Notes under the pieces: generated by a model | The model's database searches: none | Seen by the model: only the letters and a program-made list of their open reading frames with translations | What the model was told of the DNA's origin: nothing | Program-made: the position numbers and the translations under genes | Assembly: GCF_000003815.2 (NCBI RefSeq) | Contig: NC_049990.1 | Coordinates: 6,762,054-6,822,760 of the forward strand | Direction of reading: 5' to 3' | Length of the DNA: 60,707 nt | Source: Branchiostoma floridae | Taxonomy: Eukaryota; Chordata; Leptocardii; Amphioxiformes; Branchiostomatidae | Part shown: one piece after another, positions 28,501 to 37,530 of the stretch | Layout of the letters: each line of letters opens with the position of its first letter | Position numbering within the stretch: position 1 is the first letter of the stretch

Positions 28501-31454
28501 CTGCAATGAAAGACAATCACTAGCAGTGCCACCTACGACTGTTACCTGGCACCTGTTTGACTGAAACCCCAACAATTTATTAGAGTAGAATAGAATTCTT
28601 CTGGCAAAGGTGGGAACCCCTGTTCCGATTTAGGCCACTCACTCATTCTCAGAACACTGTCATCCCTGATAACTGCAGATTATTCAGGGCTTTTAAGATA
28701 CAGTGCGCCCTGTGTTGCCTCAAGTGGTTATCCAGACTCTCTTCAAAACAGTTTACGCTTGGAGATGTCACCACAGATTTTGGTAGCTTATTCCACCACG
28801 AGATAACCCTGATACAGAAGAAGCGTGTCCTTCTATGACTTCTCGATCAGCGCTTTTTTCTTAATCCGGAGACAGTGTTGTTCGAGTGTTCGTAATTAGC
28901 TCAAAATGACAATAGTGTTTATGAGATCTCCTCTGATTCTCCTAAAGACCAATGTTGGTGATTTCAGAGCCTTCAAACTCTCTTCAACGGTTAAACTACT
29001 AGGGCCGAGGACTCTCTTAGTTGTTCTCTTTCGGATCTTTTCAAGTTCCAGGACCTGCTTCCATGTATAGGATGACCATGTTGGAGCCTCGTACTCTTGA
29101 CTAGTTGAATACCAGTGACTTATATAGGAGAAAGAACACCACCTTGTCTATAAATGCAAAATGTTCTCCAATGAGTCCTGCAATCTGATTTGTCTTAATA
29201 CATATGTTAGATATGTGCTTACTGAAACTCAGTTCCCTGTCAATGGTGATGCCCAAGTGCTTTTCCTGCTGCGTAAACTCCATTAGGGTACAAGTAACAT
29301 TGCGGTACATTGACTATCTCGGGGTGTCCTTTTCCCAGCTTATCACTGTGTATTTCATAGTGTGGACACATTCTGATGTTTTTTCATCAACACAAACTCT
29401 TTGTCTACTCTCTGACAGCAAAGATTCTATCCAACTTAAAGTATATTTAATCGACCTCCTGCACGAATTAGAGCAAAGGTTGGAGTCGTCCCAAGACTGA
29501 CCTTTACGATTGAGCTGCCAAACATTCAACTTAACATCCCTAAAAACTCCCAAACACAGAAGAGACTTGTCACCAGGTAGGTCTGCACGACCAACGAGAA
29601 AACAAACGAAAATGACAATGCAGCTTAACCGGACTAACGTTACTACTAGAAACGACACATCGTAATCCAACCAAGGTCAGCCCGGGGACGGAACACCAAC
29701 CCCTGGTTAGGGGCATACCAACGTAAAGGGTTTTTAGTAACCCCGGTGCCCGTAGCAAGACTGAGAGGATGGATCCTCATGTGCTAGAGTATAGATTAAA
29801 CGCAAAAATGCACACACAAAAAAAAAATAAATGAATAAGTTACCAACGTTACCAGTATATGGATGTTGCCAGGTGATACGACTTACTTAGCCCAGCGCGA
29901 CAAAAAATGCAACTAAAGGTTGCAATCATTCATAACACTGCGAGCACACCCTTCGCCAAATTCACACGACAATCTGCACCATGAAATTTTCAATCAAACC
30001 CTTGGCCAATATCCAAATCAAGTTTAACGTAAAAGATGCGAAGTCGAACTGCCGAAAACACATGCCAAATCATAACGGCGCGAGCACTGCATTTTCCAAA
30101 ATCAAAAACAATCTGCGCCAATAAAATTGTGCCTAAACCCTTCTCCAATATCCCCAACAAGTTTGACATGAAAACTGTGAGCCCGAACTTCTGAATTCGC
30201 CAAAATCACAAGTTTTCTCCTTCTTCTTTGCGTTTCTGTGGTTACCATGTCCAACCAAAAGATTACGAGCACAAATTCGTCAAATTCACATGTCTTCTTT
30301 TTCTTCTTCTTTTTCTTCTTCTTTTTTTTCTGTGGCCACCCTATCAACCAAAAACACTTCCATTATCTGCAAAGATGGAAGGATGCCTACTACTACTACT
30401 ACTACTTCTTTGTGTTTCTGTGGCCACCATATATCAAACCCAAAGACTACGAGCACAAAGTTCGCCAAATTCACATGTGAGGCCAGCCACCATATCAAAC
30501 CCAAACACTGCGAGCAAACCATTCGCCAAATTCACATGTCTTCCTCTTCTTATATGTGNNNNNNNNNNNNNNNNNNNNNNNNNNNNNNNNNNNNNNNNNN
30601 NNNNNNNNNNNNNNNNNNNNNNNNNNNNNNNNNNNNNNNNNNNNNNNNNNNNNNNNNNNNNNNNNNNNNNNNNNNNNNNNNNNNNNNNNNNNNNNNNNNN
30701 NNNNNNNNNNNNNNNNNNNNNNNNNATTTATCACCGAATTAACATACCTGCACGGCTGTGGAAATACCACTCACTTCGTGAAACTACTACTGTCAACCAA
30801 ACGAGAACAATTTACGAACGGAAGTCAACATGGTAAAACCGCACAAAATAAAATATTAAACTAGTGAAAAAGAAAAATCAAACGCTCCTAATGTCACCTC
30901 ACAAATGTGTGCTCCAAAGTCCTGTGCGTTCCTGAAGTTCTTGGCCCTGTAGAGTTCCTCGCCTAACGCGGGCAGAATGGGTTGAAAAGAGCCGGCAGGA
31001 CGTACGAGCAGGCGGGCGGGAAGCGGGGTGGGAGGGCAGGCGGGCACAGCTAGCCAAAACGATGAACTCAGGCGAACCAGCACCAAGCCCGACCTCTCCG
31101 GCGTAGCTCGGCCAACATATGGGAATGAAAGGCTCTGGGCGTATAAAAGGTTCTATGGACAGGTGAGGATGTACAGGTGGTTAATGAGAGCACGTGGACT
31201 GCTCCCGACCAGGTGTCGCCTCTTAACGACGCGAAACCCGGTCAGAAGCAATCATGTGCCTCATTTGGAATAGTGAAAATATGTCCCTTTCATTTTTCCC
31301 AGTTGACGGCCTTTGTTACAACCTGCCAACCGGCCCTCTGACGGTGACTTTGAACGTCGGCACATGCGCAGATGGGCATGCTGGCGGAGACGCCTACACT
31401 GGATGGAACTCTTACTCTAGAGTGATCCTGGAGGAACTGGACATGGCTGACTAG
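16564..31454 (+). CDS. Gene C: CTHRC1-like collagen protein, initiator ATG replaced by ATA
   Basis: Exons are 16564-16653, 17611-17934, 18387-18579 and 31303-31454 (TAG); 759 nt give 252 residues if the ATA position is counted. Exon 1 matches gene B codon for codon (..[28 protein letters not shown]), but B's ATG is ATA here. An in-frame TAG at 16540-16542 excludes a start between it and the ATA, and the next in-frame ATG (16609) would remove most of the signal peptide. Exon 2 encodes YCGSCVS and 26 uninterrupted Gly-X-Y triplets ([19 protein letters not shown]..., repeated [10 protein letters not shown] blocks), then [18 protein letters not shown]. Exons 3 and 4 complete an intact CTHRC1 C-terminal domain ([38 protein letters not shown]). 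Splice sites are intact. Intron 3 is 12.7 kb because of nested transposons. It is a pseudogene, or uses another first exon, or another start codon. Confidence 0.75.
16654..17610. other. Intron 1 of gene C
   Basis: Parts match intron 1 of gene B (see there). No inserted element was recognised. The acceptor TTTGTCATTTCACACAG parallels gene B's TTTGCCATTTCAAACAG. Confidence 0.6.
17935..18386. other. Intron 2 of gene C
   Basis: At 450 bp it is much shorter than the 2.3 kb equivalent in gene B. It holds a short TA/ATATG tract (18188-18235). The end CATAAGAATCATCTGTCATTCC matches the end of gene B's intron 2. Confidence 0.6.
18739..19651. mobile_element. Unit 1 of the composite, 5' part
   Basis: GC-rich, non-autonomous-looking DNA. 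Open frames on both strands (for example 18808-19272 on +, 18886-19071 on -) resemble no family I know. From 19517 it matches 31089-31218, including TATGGGAATGAAAGGCTCTG and GGACAGGTGAGGATGTACAG. Confidence 0.6.
19652..23680. mobile_element. 4.03 kb foldback element with arms of about 1.4 kb
   Basis: The left end GTCTGTAAAAACCAAGCA and right end GCTTGGTTTTTACAGAC are inverted. The arms (19652 to about 21055 and about 22263 to 23680) are nearly identical; frames of 110 and 117 codons are the same protein in both. The outer 0.7 kb of each arm is unique. The inner 0.7 kb is a tandem array of about 150-180 bp units (TTTTGGCATACTGTxCAACA, then CCCTGGTTTTACAAC, then GGTATAGGAATGCCCTGGAC). The 1.2 kb centre holds more units, a SINE, and a partial copy of the outer arm (22083-22240). 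It interrupts unit 1 at GTGTCG|GCTCT; GCTCT recurs on the right side after four extra bases, a possible 5-bp target duplication. No transposase is recognised. Confidence 0.85.
21185..21695 (-). mobile_element. tRNA-derived SINE nested in the foldback element
   Basis: A perfect 10-bp direct repeat ATTTTGGCAT flanks it (21175-21184 and 21696-21705). On the minus strand it begins GGGGCCGCGTGGCACGGGGC, with a pol III B box GGTTCGAATCC about 60 nt in. Then follows a body with TGTGTCACCGATCTTGTGCC and GGCACTTTACACGACTTTCC. The same body occurs in the SINE at 41035-41275. Confidence 0.8.
23810..24284. other. Assembly gap, 475 N, inside unit 2
   Basis: The gap starts just after the sequence shared with unit 1 (AAAAAAGTCC), so the point where the two units diverge is partly hidden. 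Confidence 0.95.
24450..25440 (+). mobile_element. Degraded LINE, 3' part
   Basis: Translated pieces in shifting frames read [56 protein letters not shown] and [20 protein letters not shown] followed by LEQRICHF. The last ones are the typical C-terminal region of LINE ORF2 proteins. The end has ACTTAGCCCAGTGGGGCAAA. A related 3' end lies at 27870-28230. Confidence 0.6.
25560..25915 (+). mobile_element. LINE (CR1/L2-like) reverse transcriptase fragment
   Basis: The frame at 25567-25803 reads [32 protein letters not shown] and [11 protein letters not shown], matching the start of CR1/L2-type RT domains (NxSLxxGxFPxxWK, YRPISLLxxxSKxxE). It is followed by frameshifts and stops. Confidence 0.65.
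25880..27485 (-). mobile_element. DIRS-like retrotransposon remnant
   Basis: The minus-strand frame 25915-26202 has [20 protein letters not shown], then [20 protein letters not shown] and [11 protein letters not shown]. This pattern (DDKSxYDHxxxHxxSxxxxGFxWxGxxxVxxxLPxGxKxSxxIY) is that of DIRS-type RT. The frame 26496-26687 ([20 protein letters not shown]) could be its upstream part. The frame 27258-27485 is open but not recognised. Stops and frameshifts show it is dead. No tyrosine recombinase was seen. Confidence 0.6.
26915..27030. repeat. Repeat copy 1 (CAACCAAGGTCAGCCC family)
   Basis: CCAACCAAGGTCAGCCCTGA, ACCCTTGGTTAAGGGC, AGGGTTGTTAGTAACCC and GATTGAGAGGAAGG match 29663-29775 in the same order and orientation. 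The two copies are 2.75 kb apart around old LINE debris and could be direct repeats of a tyrosine-recombinase (DIRS/Ngaro-type) element. Confidence 0.55.
27870..28230 (+). mobile_element. LINE 3' end, same family as 24450-25440
   Basis: The sequence encodes [17 protein letters not shown] and further on [16 protein letters not shown]. These match [15 protein letters not shown] and [15 protein letters not shown] at 25120-25360. It ends in CAATAAATGACTACAATCATTCATTCATT. Confidence 0.6.
28640..29310 (-). mobile_element. CR1/L2-like LINE, 3' part of ORF2
   Basis: On the minus strand, pieces read [70 protein letters not shown] and [18 protein letters not shown] with [16 protein letters not shown]. 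These are in the right order for the thumb and C-terminal part of CR1/L2 LINEs. Several stops are present. Confidence 0.8.
29663..29775. repeat. Repeat copy 2 (CAACCAAGGTCAGCCC family)
   Basis: See copy 1 at 26915-27030. Here the core reads CCAACCAAGGTCAGCCCGGG, ACCCCTGGTTAGGGGC and AGACTGAGAGGATGG. Confidence 0.55.
29920..30555. repeat. Degenerate minisatellite, CTGCGAGCA...TTCGCCAAATTCACATG
   Basis: Successive diverged units contain CGAGCACAxxxTTCGCCAAA, TTCACATGTC and ATCAAACCCAAxxAC, separated by pyrimidine tracts (CTTCTTCTTTTTC; CTACTACTACTAC). The array runs into the 167-N gap 30559-30725. Confidence 0.65.
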
Positions 31455-31601
31455 CGCGTCTCTGTCGACTCTGTCGTTTGTTATTTTGTGATTTTGTAAA
31501 CTTAATCACATTCTGTTTATTGATCACGGTGATGTTCTTTCGGCTGGAATTTTGTCGATTTTTTTCCTAAATCTGGTAGTCCAGGACTTTATAGCACATT
31601 G

Positions 31602-31862
31602 CAGTCTCTGTTGAATCTTTTAAACACGTGTTATTTTGTTTTGTTTATAAATCATTGATATGCAAATTCCATTCTAACCTTATTTACTTATCATTATGAG
31701 TTTGCTTGTATTGACTGTATGTATTTTCTTTGGTTTGTTGTATTATATTTTATGTTTGATGTATTCAAGTGATTTGAATCTCTGTCTTATGATGTAACGC
31801 AGGGCACATTGAAAACCGCCCTAGTGGCGATATGTCGTCCCTGGCTAAATAAATAAATGAAA
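31602..31862 (+). mobile_element. LINE 3' tail inserted in the gene C 3' flank
   Basis: The stretch ends GCCCTAGTGGCGATATGTCG and TCCCTGGCTAAATAAATAAATGA, a typical CR1/jockey-type LINE 3' end. Gene B's flank (15341-15380) runs uninterrupted from AGCACATTA to TGTTTGATATT, so this is an insertion specific to the C copy. Confidence 0.7.
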
Positions 31863-32542
31863 TGAAGTTTGATATTCTTTGTTGCTTTGCACACATTACG
31901 TGTCGTTTTTCTGTTAAATGTGGTGTTGATTGTAAGGTTTCATTTCCCGAACATTCTACTGTGGTAACTGTAAATCCAATGTGTTATTACACACACAGAA
32001 TGTCTCAGCAGAGAAAGTTGTCGTCTATTCATTTTCCGTGGCCTTACCACCGCCATGCTTGAATTATGTTCCAAAGTTGTACATGCAGTTTAATATGATA
32101 CGAAAACTGCTTAAGAAAAAAGCCAACAAAAATACAGACACTTTTTAAAAGTTCACATATGACATGGATTGATATAACCTCATTGATTGAACATTCAATC
32201 TTCAGCATGACCCGTATGTAATATTTCACCTTTGTGTCAAACTTTAACTCATTCAATAAAAGATATTGTCAAATCCGGAAACTCGATGGAAAATCAGCTA
32301 TGTATATCACAATGAGTTTGATAAACGATTAAAAAAAGATAAACATGTCCTTGTTGATCTGTTAGAAGAGACGATTAGCGGAAATTAACTATCACTACAG
32401 GCGAATGCGTTGTATGTTATCTTGACTGCAATAATATCAAAAGCTGCTAGACACCGCTTTTAATCCATGCAGAATTTATAAGGGGTTCACCAAAAAGTAG
32501 TTACTCAAGCAACTGGATATGGTTTTGGATTGGAAACGGTCA

Positions 32543-32576
32543 GACGTTTCGGATAGAATCCACCATCCTTCGTCAG
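32543..32576 (-). ncRNA. Hammerhead-like motif in a retroelement tail (candidate)
   Basis: On the minus strand, CTGACGAAGGAT, a 10-nt loop and ATCCGAAACGTC give CTGA(C)GA, a 4-bp stem, then GAAAC. The consensus CUGAUGA has U where C stands, so it is probably not an active ribozyme. Neighbouring DNA (CAAAAAGTAGTTACTCAAGC, AACTGGATATGG) belongs to the dispersed repeat seen at 6485 and 8938. Confidence 0.25.
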
Positions 32577-33839
32577 TGACACTGAAGTGATCTGGAAGAA
32601 CTGATCTTTTATACCCTAACTATGAATTTATAAGGGGTTCTCTTTTCATCCATGCAAAAGGTTCGGCGGAAGTCGAAGTAAGGAAGTCGATGACATGCAC
32701 GTTATAATAGTATAACTTATATAACGTTATATTTTACTACCTATTAGATGCCACAAAGCTGTACAACAATTTAAAATGCGTTTTTAATTTTTTTTGTGAA
32801 CCTGCGTTTGCCTTCATTAACTTTGAAAACAGCAACTTTCATCAAAGTCAGAAGCAGCCGCATGTGGTTTCATTGTTTTGCTGGTAGCTTTTTTTCTATA
32901 GACGGGACACCAATTGAGGACAAAGATTTGACCTCTGTTTCTCAACAATCACGCGATGAAAAAGAATCACCTGAAAAACCAAGGAAAAACCAAGGCCATT
33001 TATTTCATGTCCTTGGAATGACGCACAAAACAGGTGAATACAACCGCATTGTCATCACTGTACGAGAATTGGCAACTTTGTATTCGTATCATACAGCAAA
33101 TAAACGGAGGCAAAGTCAAGCGCCGACATTGCAGCAAGGTCGCTTTTGTTTTCCACCATATCCAGTTTCACTCCTGTCGTCGCTCGCGGTCATTATCTAC
33201 AGCCTCTTAGCATTTTAGCAATGGTAATCAGGTGAGGGCGCTTTGTTTGGTCCTCAAAAGCGTGCGCGCGGTGGGTCTTGTCTGATCGCCAGGTTGTTGT
33301 TGACTCAAGCCAAGCTGGGGGTTGGTCGGCAGGCGAAGAGGCGGAGCTTCACGCTACACAACACGAATTTTTAAACACGCCTCTCACTGAGTGAAGAGAG
33401 GAAAGTCCTCTGGCTTGTGTTGTGTTTCACAGTTGGGGACGGGTGTTCGTTCCCTGCTGTAAGCAAGCTCGGAATTCTTGCGGTTGCACCAAAGTCTCAG
33501 AGGACTTGGGGAGACAACAGACCGGTTGAACAAGGCTCGAGTGTCGTGAAGTCTGCTTTGCTGAATGACAAATGAGAAAAGGTTCGCCGAGGTGACCCGT
33601 CGCAAATTACGGGACGGTATTGAATGAAAGAGCTGGAATTTTCTGTGCACTGCGAGCTGATCTAAAGGAGAGAGAAGTGCGCACACGTGTATTGTGGGAC
33701 CATGTGTAGGAATGTGTGAGCTGGGGTAGGTACTACACGATCGCTACCGCCTGGTTAGATCAATCCTGTGGATTTGTTAGTGGAAGGAAGTACAACTGCC
33801 TTCTGTAAACACCGATCGCTTCCGTGGAAGGGAGTGAGC

Positions 33840-33880
33840 AGCGGATGTATATATAGATAGTGAGCGCGTGCTGACTCATT
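33840..33880 (+). promoter_or_regulatory. Candidate core promoter of LHFPL6
   Basis: GTATATATAGATAG (about 33846-33859) is TATA-like, and TGACTCA, an AP-1 type site, lies at 33871-33877. Both are about 300 bp before the ATG in a GC-richer stretch (33200-34160). No transcript data support this. Confidence 0.25.
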
Positions 33881-34166
33881 TGCCAGTGGGATTCGAACCC
33901 GTGCACGTATAGGTAACGTGCGTTGTGTGCCGGGCTGTCATTTTTCGAAGCGGAAGTTGGATTTGTGCCCGTCTGTCCATGCTGGATTTGACCTTCTGAG
34001 CTTAGCGGGCCGGATCGAGAGGAGTCCTGTACCGTCGGTGTTTGAAGTACGGCGCGGAATTTATCGACAAGACTAGAGAGCGGAGCGTCGGGTATCTGGG
34101 GAAATTTCCCGGAGTGGGTTTCGACGTTGTTTCTTTCTTACCGTCCTGAGATAAATATATAAAACT

Positions 34167-34551
34167 ATGGGCGCTGCCAGCCTGTCAAACTGTGGGATTG
34201 TGTGGTCGCTACTGTCCCTGTGTTCCACGGGGTTGTGTTGTGCCGGCTTCTACCTCCCGTACTGGCTGGAGGGCAACACGCTGGGCAAGCCGGCGTACTT
34301 CGGGACCTTCCGGCGGTGCAACTACCCTGCCCCGGGGAAGGAGGGAGACCCGTACGTTGTGGAAGAGTGCGGGCGGTACGCCACTTTCTACGATATCCCC
34401 AGCATGTCCTGGCAGATCTGTACCGTCCTGGTGGGGATCGGCTGCGGGTTCATGATCCTGATCTCCTTCACGGCTCTCCTGGCGTGCTGTGTGGACGAAC
34501 TCATCACCAGCAGGATCGCACGAGCCGCCGGCTGGCTGCAAGTCTTCGCCG
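34167..34551 (+). CDS. LHFPL6: LHFPL6-like tetraspan protein, first coding exon (3' partial)
   Basis: ATG at 34167 (AAAACTATGGGC) opens 128 codons plus one base, followed by the donor GTAAGT. The protein shows TM1 (CGIVWSLLSLCSTGLCCAGF), YLPYWLEGNTLGKPAYFGTF, RRCNYPAP, then VEECGRYATFYDIPSMSWQI and TM2 (CTVLVGIGCGFMILISFTAL), CCVDELI and the start of TM3 (GWLQVFAG). The LGKP..FGTFRRC.YP and VEECGRYA.F..IPS..W.IC strings are characteristic of LHFPL6 (formerly LHFP) among the LHFPL family, four-helix membrane proteins related to claudins and tetraspanins. Vertebrate LHFPL6 is about 200 residues, so this is about the first 60 percent. The following exons (TM3-TM4) were not found and should lie beyond 60707. 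The precise cell role is not established from sequence. Confidence 0.9.
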
Positions 34552-37456
34552 GTAAGTAACGAACCTCTCAAGTTCATGCCTCTAGCGACGTGGACTATTC
34601 TCTAATCGATATCAGTCATAGTCATTCCTAACTATGAGATCCTGCACCCAGCACACACAATGTAAATGTTTCTCCTGTTGTATTTCTTCTAAAAAATTAA
34701 TCAACGAACTAGACAAATTATAAGCAAGGAGGTTATAAGTTAGTAACGAACCTCTGAAGTTCAGCCTGTAGCGACGTGGACTAGTCTTTAACTATGAGAT
34801 AGATACTATAGCCAGCACACACACTGAAAATGTTACTTTTGTCTGTGTATTTTCCGAATACACATCGATTTTGAAATAAATACATGTTGTTTACATAAAT
34901 ATTATGGTAATCTACCCCTGCCAAGTCCCACGCCCATCCTCCATGTGTGCGGGATTTCACCACATCTGCTTTGAATATCGCAGGAATGCACTAACCTAGA
35001 TTTTCAGCAGTACCAGCTCATAAATCTTACAGCACTCCACTCCCTCCAATCTCATTTGATTTTATCGCCAAGGGTTGTAAATTTGAAGGTCAGAAACGTG
35101 TTTTGCTGCTGTCAAAATCATTTTTAGTGCTTTGTACTTTGGTACCCAGTATGACTTTTCCCCACACACTTTTCACTGTTGTCATCTCTGTAGGTTCAAC
35201 CATTAGTCTATAACAGACTCCTTCGGTCGCTACGAAATAATCTAACGTTACTAGTGGGAATAGGCTGAACAATTTAGCAGAGGATTTAGCCATAACCAAA
35301 ATAATTTACTACATGTAACGTTAGGTCGCCCTGGTTATGCCAATTTCTTCTATTTTTGCAGCAACCCAAAGAGCCTGGTAGAGGCTAACCGTTACATCAC
35401 TGTACCACTGACAAGTAGATAACAAGTTATATCAGTAAGTTGAGTAACAACAGATGAAGTCTGTTTGGGGAAAAACAACGTTATGGCTAATACATGAGTT
35501 AACAGCACCTTATTGACTTTTATTTTCATCTAATAATGATCTATACATGTTTTGATTGAAGTTATGTTATCTAGCCTGGGGCTGCCTCTTGTACTAGTAT
35601 TTGTTGCTCAAAAGTCACCATCTTTCCGCTACAAAACTTGAGCTCTAGTCCATCTCGGCTGTCAGAGTTTTCTATGGCTACAGGGCAAGACGAAGAAAAC
35701 AGGGGTGACTACTTGTGTTTCTAGACTAAATAGTTGCAGCATTGTCATGCGTTGTTTATGTCAACACAGTCCCATGAAAGGAGGGTTTGGGAAAGCTGTA
35801 CACATGAGCCCCTACCCTTATACAGGAGAGCCAGAAATGCTAAGAAAACACTGCCACACACACAATGAGAAGCAGGGGTGCTGGGTTTGGTTCCCAGTTT
35901 CATCACTTGTGTCATGTATGTGGGTTTGGAAGGAAATGAAAGATAAGTCAGTGTTTATATGTTATCAGGAACGCCTTGAATTTTCAACATGCTTTGAAAC
36001 CCAGCACACCTAGCAAGGAGAGTAGGATGACGAAGTGTACTGCTTGGTAAAATTGGAGACGTGCCTAGTCTCTTCTGGTCAGTTGTCTGGATTCCAAAGT
36101 GACCAAAAAATTCAGAATGCCAACTGCCCAGGAGTTTTTCTCCAGGGTGGGGCATAGCTAACACCCCACTGTGCCTAACACACCAAGCCCTGCTGGTTAC
36201 CAGCTTGATATTCCCACTAGCCTATTATTCCCTCATCTGAAGAATATTTGAGCTGACTAAACAGACCCCCCAAAGCCATTCAATATTCCCTCTCTTTGTA
36301 GAATTCCTGAGTAAATAATAGGTTTTCCAGGGCCACTCAGGGAATAATCACTAGGCCTTCCATCAGGGTTGCTTTGAAGCTTCTTTGGTGCATTTTTTTT
36401 GTCAAACAAATTTAAGGGATTTAGCTGCTTTGCCATTTTGTAAAATATTGTCATTGACATCAGGGTATAGCCTCTGTTGTTGTCCTCATCACTCAGTTTT
36501 CTGATACTGTCTAATTTTGGATGCAATCAAAACATGTTAGCTTTCAGAAAACATAGTTCGACAAAATGTCCGTTACTAGGAGTTGGAAGAGAAAGAAGAA
36601 GTATTTGTAGTTGTCACTTGTGTGTCATAACTGATGCATGCTTGGCAAGTGAGTGTGAAGAAAATTATCACATCAAAAAAGGAGCCTGCCTGTTATGTGA
36701 TTGGAATGTTTGCTGAGTCCATACAGCACCAAGGTGTGTAGTCTGCAGCTCTTTGTTGGCCATTTCTCATCTTCATTATTTCAGCAGAGATGTGTGAAAA
36801 TTGGTGCAATTCATTTCAGGGCAAGAAAAGGAAATTAATTTAAAGACAGAGGCTAGACTATTCGCAACAAATTTTGCAAGCTTTTGTGATGCTGTTTGCT
36901 CTTGTTGGATTCAGAATTTTTCATCGCTTAAATTAGCTTTGAATTTACAAAGTTTGCATGTCCTTGGTGACAGGAAGTATATACTAATGTTTGCCCTCCA
37001 AATATTTCAGTGTCAATGTCAATGTCAAGCATAACAACAGCAAAGAAAAGTAATGATGGAAGGAGGGAAAAGTTGTTTTTGTCATTCCTTCAACATTTGA
37101 CCACTATATAAAAAATACCAGTACATTTACCCTTGAAGTCTTGAAAAACACCTTAGGCCAAAGATGTATCAAGCTTACAAATGGTAAAAAAAAAAGTTGA
37201 AATTGTAGAATAGAAGAAAGTGGATCAAAAACTGATGCATCAGCTTATGCCACTGAAATAATAGACCAGGATGTTAATCAAATTACCTGTAAAATGTAGA
37301 CAGTTCATTGTCTATTACTACTAGCTGTTCATCAACAGTCTGAGGTATGCTTTGAAAAGCTCATTTTGGCATGAAATGGGGGAGGATTTCCACCCCACTG
37401 CTCCCTGGCCCTGTGTAGTCACCCATGATATTGTACTGATAAAGGTCAGGTCCATA

Positions 37457-37530
37457 TTAATCTCCAAGCAGATGTGTTCAGTCAGGCATGTTTTGGTAGG
37501 TCATTTGTGACCTGATCTGCATCTCCTTCT
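37457..37530. mobile_element. Short or eroded MITE with the TAATCTCCAAGCAGAT end
   Basis: TTAATCTCCAAGCAGATGTG is followed about 50 bp later by GACCTGATCTGCATCTC, an eroded inverted copy. Confidence 0.45.

Larger units (their letters stand above)
18739..31273. mobile_element. Composite transposon insertion in gene C intron 3, flanked by TGAAAATA
   Basis: TGAAAATA stands at 18731-18738 and again at 31274-31281. Removing what lies between restores GCCAAATGATGAAAATATGTC, matching the empty sites of gene A (GCCAAATAATGTGTAAAATATGTC) and gene B. The insert starts GTACCCTATCCGCAGTGACC and ends GTGCCTCATTTGGAATAG. Inside, the end joins directly to a second start (23731-23804), so two related units lie head to tail: unit 1 (18739-23738, about 970 bp without the foldback insert) and unit 2 (23739-31273). 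They share about 65 bp at the 5' end and about 190 bp at the 3' end. An 8-bp target duplication suits a hAT-, P- or Zisupton-like DNA transposon, but I recognise no transposase. Confidence 0.75.
31455..33383. other. Intergenic region between gene C and LHFPL6
   Basis: It holds the gene C 3' flank (similar to B's), a LINE tail (31602-31862), a hammerhead-like retroelement tail on the minus strand (32540-32640), and a block at 32816-33100 that matches the 3' flank of gene A (8060-8300). No gene was recognised. Confidence 0.6.

Noticed and set aside
30856-31086. Minus-strand frame of 76 codons (ending ..[18 protein letters not shown])
   Set aside because: Open because of GC-rich sequence; no family recognised, and it lies inside the composite transposon.
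33384-33686. Minus-strand frame of 100 codons upstream of LHFPL6
   Set aside because: No domain, no splice context, and it lies in the GC-rich 5' region of LHFPL6 on the other strand.
33885-33930. Possible tRNA or SINE: GGGATTCGAACCCGTGCAC (minus strand B box)
   Set aside because: The T-arm does not pair properly and no A box or cloverleaf could be found; probably chance or a very old SINE end.
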